A stretch of DNA of 7,069 bases, taken from Cyanobacteriota bacterium. Lineage in GTDB: Bacteria > Cyanobacteriota > Cyanobacteriia > Phormidesmidales > Phormidesmidaceae. The position numbers and the translations under genes were made by a program. Below are positions 1 to 6,038 of this stretch, one piece after another (the first letter of the stretch is position 1; each line of letters opens with the position of its first letter). The notes under the pieces are model-generated. The model saw only the letters and a program-made list of their open reading frames with translations, was not told where the DNA came from and searched no databases. Location: the NCBI GenBank assembly GCA_027619675.1, contig JAQCHG010000083.1, forward strand, positions 1-7,069, read 5' to 3'.

Positions 1-673
1 GGCTCCCCATAAAGGCAAACCCCACCCCCAACTCCAGCAAAAAGTCACGGATGCGATCCACCAGTCCCCGCTCGATCTCCCGCTCCTGGAAGTCTTGGCT
101 CAGGGTTAAGAAATCAAAATTGTAGGGGTCCTTGATCAGCTGTTGGGCCAGATCAGACTGAGACGCGGGCAGGGTGTGCTCAAAATTCGTGATCGCATTT
201 CCCTCCTTGCCATAGCGACCCCCTTCAATCTGGAGGGCCAACCCATTCCGGCTCCAGCCATGGGTCACCGTCTGCTGCATATACCAACGGCGCTCAACCG
301 GGTCCTTGAGTTTGTCAAGCAACAGGCAGTTGTGGCCCCAGGGAATTTGTGCAGCAAGCTGCTGCACAAATTCAAGCTCAGGGTAGGCATCGGCAAAGGC
401 CCGCATATATTTGAGGTTGCGGGAGCCAAACCCCTGCATATCGGGGAATTCCTGCTTTAAATCCTTGGCCAGCCGATCAATTACCTTGCCGCCCCAGCCC
501 TGGGCCTGCTGCCGGGTGAGAATTTCGCTGCCAATCTGCCAATAGAGCAGCACCAGCTCTTGGTTAACCGCCAGCGCCGCCTTGACCTGAGACTTGCGAA
601 TCTGGGCCTTGAGGCCATCCAGCAGGGCACCGTAATTTTCGTCACCGGAAAATAAAACAGCGGGCTTGGCCAT
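1..673 (-). CDS. YhcG/DUF1016-type PDDEXK nuclease, N-terminal 224 residues; continues past the left edge
   Basis: I translated this frame by hand on the minus strand. It is open from an ATG (bases 673-671) to base 1 with no stop, giving 224 codons and one extra base. The N-terminal half has the DUF1016 signature: YWQIGSEI, then GWGGKVIDRLAKDL, EFPDMQGFGSRNLKYMRAFA, IPWGHN and WYMQQTVTHGWSRN. Near the edge are DPYNFDFLTL, an ERGL segment and FLLELGVGFAFMG, which lead into the PDDEXK nuclease fold. The family (E. coli YhcG) usually runs to about 340-370 residues, so the acidic/lysine catalytic motif should lie to the left of this window. Known of the family: predicted nucleases, often found in accessory regions and near restriction-modification genes; the cellular role is poorly established. 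The gene is divergent from the pentapeptide gene. Whether the full gene is intact cannot be judged here. Confidence 0.88.
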   Translation of the reverse strand, partial: MAKPAVLFSGDENYGALLDGLKAQIRKSQVKAALAVNQELVLLYWQIGSEILTRQQAQGWGGKVIDRLAKDLKQEFPDMQGFGSRNLKYMRAFADAYPELEFVQQLAAQIPWGHNCLLLDKLKDPVERRWYMQQTVTHGWSRNGLALQIEGGRYGKEGNAITNFEHTLPASQSDLAQQLIKDPYNFDFLTLSQDFQEREIERGLVDRIRDFLLELGVGFAFMGS

Positions 674-710
674 AGCGGCAATGGTACGGGGCAGGCTGTT
701 TAAGCCTATC

Positions 711-740
711 CTATGGCTCGATTTGCGTAGCGCTTGTCAA
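711..740 (-). promoter_or_regulatory. Possible promoter of the YhcG-type gene
   Basis: On the minus strand a perfect TTGACA (-35 type) lies at 740-735. An 18-base spacer leads to CCATAG (716-711), a poor -10; TAGGAT at 713-708 is a closer match but sits at an over-long spacing. The predicted start codon is about 40 bases further on, which suits a short leader. The call rests on the -35 match only. Confidence 0.3.
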
Positions 741-788
741 ACCGTCCCCCCTGGCCATTAGGATCAATATCAGTAAGGGTTGGATGAC

Positions 789-793
789 AAGGG
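789..793 (+). promoter_or_regulatory. Ribosome binding site deciding the pentapeptide gene start
   Basis: AAGGG lies 7 bases before ATG 801. The longer reading frame from TTG 780 has no comparable site and would put a hydrophilic extension in front of the signal peptide. Confidence 0.55.
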
Positions 794-800
794 CAGTGCC

Positions 801-1301
801 ATGGGGATTACAGCTATGCGGGCGATCGCGAAGTCTCTTTTACTCAGTCTATTGGTGGTGTTGGTGGGGGTGATGGTGGCGATCGCCCCGGCCCAAGCCG
901 AGAGTTTTGACCGGCAAAATCTACGCATGTCGGATTTCTCGGGCCAAGACCTGCGGGGCAATGACTTCACCCGCGCCGACTTGGCTGAGGCCGATCTGCG
1001 GGGGGTGAATCTGCAAGGGGTGCGGATGTTTGACGCCAACCTGGTCAAGGCCAATCTCGAAGGGGCCGATCTGCGGGGGGCCACCCTGGATGGGGCGCGG
1101 TTTATCCGCGCCAACCTCACCAATGCGATTTTGACCGGGTCCTACGCCTTCAACGCTGACTTCCGTAAAGCCAATATCAATGGCACAGACTTCACCGATG
1201 TAATGCTGGATCTACGCACCATCGACCTGCTGTGTGAGATGGCCGAGGGCACCAACGCCGTCACCGGCAACAACACCCGCGACACTTTGTATTGTCCCTA
1301 G
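801..1301 (+). CDS. Exported pentapeptide-repeat protein, probably thylakoid-lumenal or periplasmic
   Basis: This 166-residue protein starts with a clear Sec-type signal: basic residues near the start, a hydrophobic stretch at about 13-29, and AQA followed by ES, giving cleavage after residue 33. From about 39 to 135 it is built of A(D/N)LXX-type pentapeptides (for example ADLAEADLRGVNL, ANLVKANLEGADLRGATL), which fold as a right-handed quadrilateral beta helix. The tail DLLCEMAEGTNAVTGNNTRDTLYC carries Cys145 and Cys165, plausibly a disulfide cap, as in lumenal pentapeptide proteins of cyanobacteria and plant chloroplasts. I chose ATG 801 because AAGGG (789-793) sits 7 bases upstream; an in-frame TTG at 780 and ATG at 816 are alternatives, the latter leaving a shorter signal. 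No enzymatic residues are evident and the function of such proteins is largely unknown. Its stop overlaps that of the convergent transporter gene. Confidence 0.9.
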   Translation: MGITAMRAIAKSLLLSLLVVLVGVMVAIAPAQAESFDRQNLRMSDFSGQDLRGNDFTRADLAEADLRGVNLQGVRMFDANLVKANLEGADLRGATLDGARFIRANLTNAILTGSYAFNADFRKANINGTDFTDVMLDLRTIDLLCEMAEGTNAVTGNNTRDTLYCP

Positions 1302-2203
1302 GGTGATCGCAATACAAACTGCACCCCCAGCCCAATCAATCCCATGCTGACCCCCATGGTGGGGGTGATCGCCTCTTGGAAAAATAGCCCCGCCAAAATC
1401 GCCACAAACACCGGCACCCCGCCATAAACCACACTGGCGGTGCGGGTGGGGCCAATGCGCTCCACGCTGAGGTTAAACAAGAGATAGCCCACCCCTGAGG
1501 CGGCAATGCCCATGTAGGCCAAGGCGATCAGCGACGCGGGGGAGAGGGTGCCGAGCTGTTGCCACCATCGCTCCCAACTGGCCAGAACGAGCAACTGCAA
1601 GCAACCGCTGACCGCCGCATAAAAGGTGAGGGCCAGCCCCGAGTACCGTTGGCTCAACTGCTTGATCAATAGGGAATAAATCGCCCAACAGAGCACCGCC
1701 GCCAGCATCAGCCCATCCCCCAGGTTGATGCCGCTGGCCAGCAGTTGGGGCAGGTTGCCCTGGGTGAGGAGGACCAAGACCCCCAGGCAGGCGATCGCCC
1801 CCCCCAAATACTGCATCCAGGCCAGCCGCTCCCGCAGAAACAGCGCCGCCAGCAGCCCCGTCACCACGGGGTTAAAGGCATTGATCAGGGCCGTATTGGC
1901 CACAGCGGTATGGCGCAAACTGGCAAAGAAAAAGGCGTGATAACCCAGCACCCCGAAGGTCCCCAGCAGGACAATCGGGAGGAAGTCCTGGCGGGCGATC
2001 GGCTTAAACCCCTGGGGCGATCGGGCCATCAGCACCGCCAATAGCCCACTGGCAATCCCATAGCGCAGCAGGGACGTGGTCAGGGGACCGAGTTCAGCGG
2101 TGGTGTATTTACCCGCAATGAAACTGCCCGCAAACAGCACACTGGTCAGTAGCGCCAGGGCACCCCGGCGGAGGGAATCAAGGAGGCGATCGGGTATCGG
2201 CAT
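1298..2203 (-). CDS. DMT-superfamily (EamA) inner-membrane transporter
   Basis: The protein has 301 residues, the usual EamA length, and is almost wholly hydrophobic, with about ten predicted membrane helices in two homologous EamA halves (roughly 12-147 and 163-298). Typical family stretches are visible: LLTSVLFAGSFIAGKYT at the first helix, LRYGIASGLLAVL, HTAVANTALINAFNPVVTGLLA and LRERLAWMQYLGGAIACLGVLVL in the first half, and GVGYLLFNLSVERIGPTRTASV followed by PVFVAILAGLFFQEAIT in the second. Members export amino acids, metabolites or toxic compounds using proton or exchange gradients; the substrate cannot be read from the sequence. The start is ATG at 2203-2201, with only a weak ribosome site. 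The gene converges on the pentapeptide gene, overlapping it by 3 bases, and is divergent from sigF across a 300-base gap. Confidence 0.9.
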   Translation of the reverse strand: MPIPDRLLDSLRRGALALLTSVLFAGSFIAGKYTTAELGPLTTSLLRYGIASGLLAVLMARSPQGFKPIARQDFLPIVLLGTFGVLGYHAFFFASLRHTAVANTALINAFNPVVTGLLAALFLRERLAWMQYLGGAIACLGVLVLLTQGNLPQLLASGINLGDGLMLAAVLCWAIYSLLIKQLSQRYSGLALTFYAAVSGCLQLLVLASWERWWQQLGTLSPASLIALAYMGIAASGVGYLLFNLSVERIGPTRTASVVYGGVPVFVAILAGLFFQEAITPTMGVSMGLIGLGVQFVLRSP

Positions 2204-2503
2204 GGGGATTTAGCATCGGTTTATCACGGCTTCCAGTTCCCTTCCTGGATGTGGAAAGGAGGGCATTTCAGTACACACGTAATCCTACGGAGGGGAATAA
2301 CCGACCACTGAGATGAGCCAGAACCCTTATATACCAACCTGGAGCAGTTTTGGCGGAAAACCGAATCCGCGTATATACGGAGACTTTTTAGGGGCTTTAT
2401 TCTCAGTCCCGTGATCCAACGATGGTTGCTGGCAGGCCAGATGCAGACAATAGATTCAGTTCTTGGAACAAAGTCGCTCTAACGCAAGGTAATTCAAAGA
2501 ATT
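2204..2503. other. 300-base intergenic region between the divergent EamA gene and sigF
   Basis: No convincing coding frame occurs here. It must hold promoters for both flanking genes. Visible structure: TATATAC twice (2328-2334 and 2372-2378, 44 bases apart), the second inside the 10-base palindrome CGTATATACG (2370-2379); a short GTTTT/AAAAC inverted repeat around 2347-2361; a T-run at 2385-2389; and a 15-base inverted repeat abutting the sigF start. A long sigF leader is therefore likely. Confidence 0.6.
2350..2377 (+). promoter_or_regulatory. Possible sigma-70-type promoter of sigF
   Basis: TTGGCG (2350-2355) and TATATA (2372-2377) are separated by 16 bases. The -35 matches TTGACA at four positions and the -10 matches TATAAT at four. 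It would start a leader of about 120 bases ahead of sigF. The -10 lies inside the CGTATATACG palindrome, so a dimeric regulator could occlude it. This is inference from consensus matching only. Confidence 0.35.
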
Positions 2504-2504
2504 A
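2490..2504 (+). repeat. Perfect 15-base inverted repeat at the sigF start codon
   Basis: TAATTC-AAA-GAATTA: 6-base arms around a 3-base centre, ending on the A of the ATG at 2504. In RNA it would be a weak A/U-rich hairpin at the initiation site; in DNA it could be an operator half-site pair. Chance is possible in such AT-rich sequence. Confidence 0.5.
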
Positions 2505-3289
2505 TGGCTACTTCGACCTCTTCCATTCGCTCTCGCGGCATGGAGCTGCTCATGGCCTACAAGCAAGAGCCCTCCATCAGTCTGCGTAATCGCCTAGTCC
2601 GTCTGAATGCTGGACTGGTTCGGAAAATTGCTCACCGGATTAGTCACCAATGCTCAGAACCCTATGAAGATCTAGAGCAAATCGGCTACCTGGGCCTGAT
2701 TCGCGCCATTGAGCGGTTTAACCCCAGCCAAGGCTGCGCCTTCAGTTCCTTTGCCGTGCCCTATATCCGTGGAGAAATGCTGCATTTCTTACGCGATCGC
2801 GGCACCACTATTAAGATTCCCCGCCGCTGGCAGGATCTACAAAAAGAAGCTCAGAAATGCCAGGGCGAGCTGATTCGCCAATTGGGGCGTCAGCCCAGTG
2901 ACCATGAGATGGCAGTGGCCCTCTCCGTGTCGGTAAAAGAATGGCGTGAAGTCAAGCTGGCCAACAAGAACCGGATGCCTCTGAGCCTCGATGCCACGGT
3001 CTGTCATCAGGTTGATTCCAGCATTACCCTCGGGGATACATTGCCGGACAACTACTATCAGTCCATGCAGGTTCTGGAAGAGGATCGCCAGCAGCTCCAG
3101 CGGGCGATGGCCCAACTGGAAGAAAAGACCCGCTCTGCCATTGAGTTTGTCTTCTTTAAAGGTCTGTCTCGTAAGGAAGTGGCCGAACGCATTGGCGTTA
3201 GCCCCATGACCGTCACTCGCCGCATTCAGCGGGGAATTGACCAAATGATCGACTTCCTCCAGCCTCAAGCCTTACAAACCGAACCTTAG
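2504..3289 (+). CDS. sigF: RNA polymerase sigma factor SigF (cyanobacterial group 3)
   Basis: This 261-residue sigma-70-family factor lacks region 1.1. Region 2 (about 29-98) includes DLEQIGYLGLIRAIERF, GCAFSSFAVPYIRGEMLHFLRD and so covers core binding and -10 recognition. Region 3 (about 105-180) includes IKIPRRWQDL and DHEMAVALSVSVKEW. Region 4 (about 196-246) ends in the helix-turn-helix LSRKEVAERIGVSPMTVTRR. The segment from EPYEDLEQIGYLGLIRAIERFNP to GEMLHFLRD is the cyanobacterial SigF signature as I know it. In Synechocystis, SigF directs pilA1 transcription, type IV pili and phototactic motility; the same role is inferred here. ATG 2504 is the first start after an in-frame TAA at 2480; the only purine-rich site (AAGG, 2486-2489) is rather far away, and Met13 (ATG 2540) is a possible alternative. 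No anti-sigma gene adjoins it. The gene is monocistronic, ending at a strong terminator. Confidence 0.93.
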   Translation: MATSTSSIRSRGMELLMAYKQEPSISLRNRLVRLNAGLVRKIAHRISHQCSEPYEDLEQIGYLGLIRAIERFNPSQGCAFSSFAVPYIRGEMLHFLRDRGTTIKIPRRWQDLQKEAQKCQGELIRQLGRQPSDHEMAVALSVSVKEWREVKLANKNRMPLSLDATVCHQVDSSITLGDTLPDNYYQSMQVLEEDRQQLQRAMAQLEEKTRSAIEFVFFKGLSRKEVAERIGVSPMTVTRRIQRGIDQMIDFLQPQALQTEP

Positions 3290-3351
3290 TTAGGGGTTCA
3301 GGGCGCATAGCGCCATTTACTAGCGACGACTTGCGTATTAGGGTGCATTGT

Positions 3352-3382
3352 AAAGACACGGGGTTTATCCCGTGTCTTTTTT
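3352..3382 (+). terminator. Strong rho-independent terminator after sigF
   Basis: AAAGACACGGG (3352-3362) pairs perfectly with CCCGTGTCTTT (3369-3379) around the loop GTTTAT, and the 3' arm runs into six T (3377-3382). It lies 62 bases after the sigF stop and separates sigF from the ligase gene. Read on the minus strand the T-run is only three bases, so it is directional. A small GGCGC-ATA-GCGCC hairpin (3302-3314) precedes it. Confidence 0.93.
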
Positions 3383-3495
3383 CGTGGGGACTCAATTCCG
3401 TTGGGATCCAAACGTCGCCCTTGATACGGGATGGTGCCTCATTTTCCAAGCTACCTTAAAATTTCCACAGCCCATTTTGAAAACATGCGGGTGTT

Positions 3496-5043
3496 ATGGT
3501 TCCTAATCCGCCCCCTTCGCCCCAGCAAGCGGTCCAGTTTCAAAAACTCCAGGCCCACCTCAGCGAACTGTGGCGACCCTCCGATCAGTTTGATGCCCGC
3601 GATTGCCAAGTCCTAGTCATCCCTTCCCTCAGCCTTGACCAAGCGGAGCTGCAGAAAATTGCGGGGGTCCATTACTACGAAGAGCGGCTGCTGTTTTCGT
3701 TGATTCGGCTGCGGAACCCCAAAACCCGCTTGATTTACGTCACCTCCCAGCCCCTGCATCCCAGCATCGTGGATTATTACCTGGAGCTGCTGCCTGGTAT
3801 TCCCAGTTCCCATGCCCGCGATCGCCTCACCCTGTTTTCCACCTACGACACCTCCCATAAGCCCCTCACCCAAAAGCTGCTAGAGCGTCCACGCCTGCTG
3901 CAAAAACTGCGGGAAACCCTAGACCTGCAATGGGCCTACATGGTCTGCTTTAACTCCACCCCCTTAGAGCGGCAACTGGCCCTGAGTTTGGGCATTCCCC
4001 TGCTGGCCCTAGATCCAGACCTGCTGTACTGGGGCACCAAGAGCGGCAGCCGTCAAATCTTTGCGGAATGCGGGGTGCCCCATCCCGATGGCACCGAGTT
4101 GGTGGGCAATGCCGATGACCTAGCCGACGTGACCGCTGACCTGTGGGAACGCAATCCCCAGGTGCAGCGACTGGTGATCAAACTCAACCAGGGCTTTTCG
4201 GGGGAAGGTAATGCCCTGCTGGATCTACGCCCCTTGGCACACCTGGCCCCCGGTAGCAGCCCCCATAGCCAGCGGGTGCAGGGGATCGTGGCGGCCCTCC
4301 AACAGCTCCGCTTTCAGTGCGTGACGGAAACTTGGCCAATTTTTGAGCAGAAAATCCACCAGTTGGGGGCGATCGCCGAGGTATTTGTGGAAGGGGATCA
4401 CAAGCGATCGCCCAGCGTTCAAGGGCGGATCAGCCCCCTTGGGGACGTGGATATCCTCTCCACCCATGATCAAATCCTGGGGGGACCCGACGGCCAAATT
4501 TTCCTAGGCTGCTCCTTTCCCGCTGATGCCCACTATCGCCTGTCCATTCAGGCCATGGGTCAAGCCATTGGCGAAAACCTAGCCGCCAAGGGAGCCCTAG
4601 AGCGGTACGGGGTGGATTTCATCGCCGTCCAACGACCGGAGCAACCCCTAACTTGGGACTTGCAGGCGATCGAAATTAACCTGCGCAAGGGGGGCACCAC
4701 CCACCCCTTCATGGCCCTGAAACTGCTGACAGAAGGGGAATACAACCCCCAGGATGGCTTGTTTTACACCCGTAAGGGCCAGACCAAGTTTTACCGCGCC
4801 TCCGACAACTTACAAAAGCCCTGTTATCGCGGCCTGCTGCCCAGCGATCTGATGGACATCATCGTCAGCAAGCGCCTCCATTTCAACAGTGTGGAAGGCA
4901 CCGGAGCCGCCTTTCACCTAATGGGTTGCCTGTCGGAATACGGCAAGCTGGGCATCACCAGCATCGGCAATACCCCCGACCATGCGGAAGAAATTTACGC
5001 TCAAGTAGTGTCGGCATTGGATCAGGCCACCATCCTGGACTGA
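3496..5043 (+). CDS. PGM1-related ATP-grasp peptide (carboxylate-amine) ligase
   Basis: This 515-residue protein matches, by recognition, the PGM1-related peptide ligase family. Residues about 38-175 form the Rossmann-like pre-ATP-grasp region (CQVLVIPSLSLD, RNPKTRLIYVTSQPLHP, WAYMVCFNSTPLERQLALSLGIPLL). The ATP-grasp core follows: VIKLNQGFSGEGNALL (227-242) holds the nucleotide-binding Lys229 and glycine-rich loop, AEVFVEG (294-300) the hinge region, and LQAIEINLRKGGTTHP (389-404) the metal-binding Glu393/Asn395 and Arg397. A C-terminal domain of about 100 residues corresponds to the PGM1 C-terminal region. Streptomyces PGM1 joins a non-standard amino acid cap to a ribosomal peptide in pheganomycin synthesis; the substrate here is unknown. 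ATG 3496 is the first start after an in-frame TGA (3478); its ribosome site is weak. No precursor peptide or other biosynthetic gene is visible nearby. Confidence 0.85.
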   Translation: MVPNPPPSPQQAVQFQKLQAHLSELWRPSDQFDARDCQVLVIPSLSLDQAELQKIAGVHYYEERLLFSLIRLRNPKTRLIYVTSQPLHPSIVDYYLELLPGIPSSHARDRLTLFSTYDTSHKPLTQKLLERPRLLQKLRETLDLQWAYMVCFNSTPLERQLALSLGIPLLALDPDLLYWGTKSGSRQIFAECGVPHPDGTELVGNADDLADVTADLWERNPQVQRLVIKLNQGFSGEGNALLDLRPLAHLAPGSSPHSQRVQGIVAALQQLRFQCVTETWPIFEQKIHQLGAIAEVFVEGDHKRSPSVQGRISPLGDVDILSTHDQILGGPDGQIFLGCSFPADAHYRLSIQAMGQAIGENLAAKGALERYGVDFIAVQRPEQPLTWDLQAIEINLRKGGTTHPFMALKLLTEGEYNPQDGLFYTRKGQTKFYRASDNLQKPCYRGLLPSDLMDIIVSKRLHFNSVEGTGAAFHLMGCLSEYGKLGITSIGNTPDHAEEIYAQVVSALDQATILD

Positions 5044-5113
5044 CCACCATCTTGAACTGAGGCGGATGCTGACGGATGGGGTTGGAGCGGCGTGTCCTGG
5101 GCATAGAGACTAC

Positions 5114-5142
5114 TGGGCCAGCCGCCCCACGGCCCAATTTCT
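5114..5142 (+). terminator. Weak terminator-like hairpin after the ligase gene
   Basis: TGGGCC (5114-5119) pairs with GGCCCA (5131-5136) across an 11-base loop and is followed by ATTTCT, a poor T-tract. It is about 70 bases past the ligase stop, the only such structure in the 164-base gap. The downstream gene may thus be partly co-transcribed with the ligase. Confidence 0.3.
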
Positions 5143-5194
5143 GGATGGGGGGCGGAACTGGGGATGATAGCCGTGAAGTCAACACGGCACGCAC

Positions 5195-5200
5195 GAGGAA
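5195..5200 (+). promoter_or_regulatory. Ribosome binding site fixing the start of the unknown secreted protein
   Basis: GAGGAA lies 7 bases before ATG 5208. The frame is open upstream to ATG 5076, but that start lacks such a site and would add 44 residues of low-complexity sequence ahead of the signal peptide. Confidence 0.7.
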
Positions 5201-5207
5201 CCCCGCC

Positions 5208-5852
5208 ATGAAGATGCCATGGGCGATGGTCCGCAAGGACCGGGCTTCGACCATCGCCACCCTCTGTTTGGCCTGTCTTGGTCTCCCCCTATCCCCAGGG
5301 TTGGCACACATTGACCCAGGTGCCGAAACGGAGACGATCCCCTTTGAGCGTTACGCCACGGTGGCAGAAATTGAGTCCCTACGGACGCAGTTGGGCCAAG
5401 CCATTCCCCAATTGCTGCTCTCGGGCTTTCACACCGATTGGCGTACCCCAGAAGCCTGGGGGCAACGGCAGGCCATGGTCACCGCTTGGTCTCAGGTGGA
5501 TGCTGAGGTGGCAGCCTTTTTGGGAGATTGGACGGCCATTGAAGAGTCCCTGGCGATTTTTCCCACCGCAACTCCCGGCACCGTCTGCATCATTGACACC
5601 TACCTGGGGGGCAGTGAATTTCAGCGGGGGATGATCATCGATGGTGCCCTATACACCGATAGCGGCACAGTTTTAATTCTGGCGGGGGAGTTTTTGGGCA
5701 GTATTGTCGTCGCGGCTGATGAGGCCAGCCTGTATGAATACAGCCATCCAGGGCCTCTGCGAGATCCAGCCACATCTGGGTTCTATACCCATCGTGCGCC
5801 GGAGGTGGTGGCGGCATTTGAGGCCCATGGTTGCCAGGTGCCAGCCCCTTGA
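5208..5852 (+). CDS. Exported protein of unknown function
   Basis: I do not recognise the family. The 214-residue protein opens with an N-terminal signal: basic residues up to Arg12, a hydrophobic core (about 14-28) and GLA before HIDPG, suggesting cleavage after residue 33. LCLAC near residue 23 is not a good lipobox. The mature part is acidic, with an amphipathic stretch (about 51-72), a Trp-rich middle (DWRTPEAW, AWSQVD, GDWTAIEE) and a beta-rich, glycine-containing C-terminal half (TVCIIDTYLGGSEFQRG, IIDGALYTDSGTVLILAGEF, GSIVVAADE). The mature protein has only two cysteines, Cys127 and Cys209, which could form a disulfide, as expected for a periplasmic or lumenal protein. There are no membrane helices after the signal. 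It lies 164 bases after the ligase in the same direction, so a functional link is possible but unproven. Confidence 0.75.
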   Translation: MKMPWAMVRKDRASTIATLCLACLGLPLSPGLAHIDPGAETETIPFERYATVAEIESLRTQLGQAIPQLLLSGFHTDWRTPEAWGQRQAMVTAWSQVDAEVAAFLGDWTAIEESLAIFPTATPGTVCIIDTYLGGSEFQRGMIIDGALYTDSGTVLILAGEFLGSIVVAADEASLYEYSHPGPLRDPATSGFYTHRAPEVVAAFEAHGCQVPAP

Positions 5853-5947
5853 CCGCGCAGCGTAACGTTGCCAACCGTTTTCCTGGAGTGGGGGAGCGGA
5901 GGGGCAAGGGAGCCAAGGAGACTGTGACTTTCGCCGCAGCGTACCCA

Positions 5948-5963
5948 TGGGTCAAATGACCCA
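5948..5963. repeat. Perfect inverted repeat TGGGTCA-AA-TGACCCA between convergent genes
   Basis: Two 7-base arms flank a 2-base centre. It overlaps a second palindrome, ACCCATGGGT (5943-5952), so the shared GGGT can pair with either neighbour. No T-run follows on either strand, so it is not a standard terminator. The position, between the 3' ends of two convergent genes, does not suit a promoter operator. Confidence 0.55.
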
Positions 5964-6038
5964 CTAGGAATTGGTCAGGGTTCGCTTCCACCGCTGAAGC
6001 TGGGATTACATCGGCCTCATCTGCCCTGTGGAGGGTGG

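Noticed and set aside
143..460. 105-codon plus-strand frame
   Set aside because: It is antisense to the YhcG/DUF1016 frame, which has clear family motifs; this one has none.
706..808. Short minus-strand open stretch reading ...LTDIDPNGQGGRFDKRYANRAIG-stop in the gap before the YhcG-type gene
   Set aside because: It looks protein-like, but it has no ATG or ribosome site, is about 34 codons long and runs into the start of the pentapeptide gene on the other strand. Chance is the simplest reading.
770..1123. 117-codon minus-strand frame rich in Arg, Ser and Leu
   Set aside because: It is antisense to the pentapeptide repeats; its RRSAPSRL-type repeats are the mirror of the repeated A(D/N)LXX codons.
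2366..2390. TCCG...CGGA hairpin followed by a T-run in the sigF leader, as a possible attenuator or terminator
   Set aside because: The stem is only four pairs around an eight-base loop and there is no upstream gene on this strand to terminate.
2837..3268. 143-codon minus-strand frame inside sigF
   Set aside because: It is antisense to well-conserved sigma regions 3 and 4 and has no recognisable domain.
5076..5207. N-terminal extension of 44 residues on the secreted protein from ATG 5076
   Set aside because: It has no ribosome site and would bury the signal peptide; ATG 5208 has GAGGAA at ideal spacing.
5635..5991. 118-codon minus-strand frame overlapping the 3' half of the secreted-protein gene
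   Set aside because: Its composition is proline- and basic-rich with no domain, and the opposite strand has the better-supported gene with signal peptide and ribosome site.
5985..6001. GCTTC/GAAGC hairpin downstream of smpB
   Set aside because: It has five pairs and no T-run on the minus strand, too weak to call a terminator.
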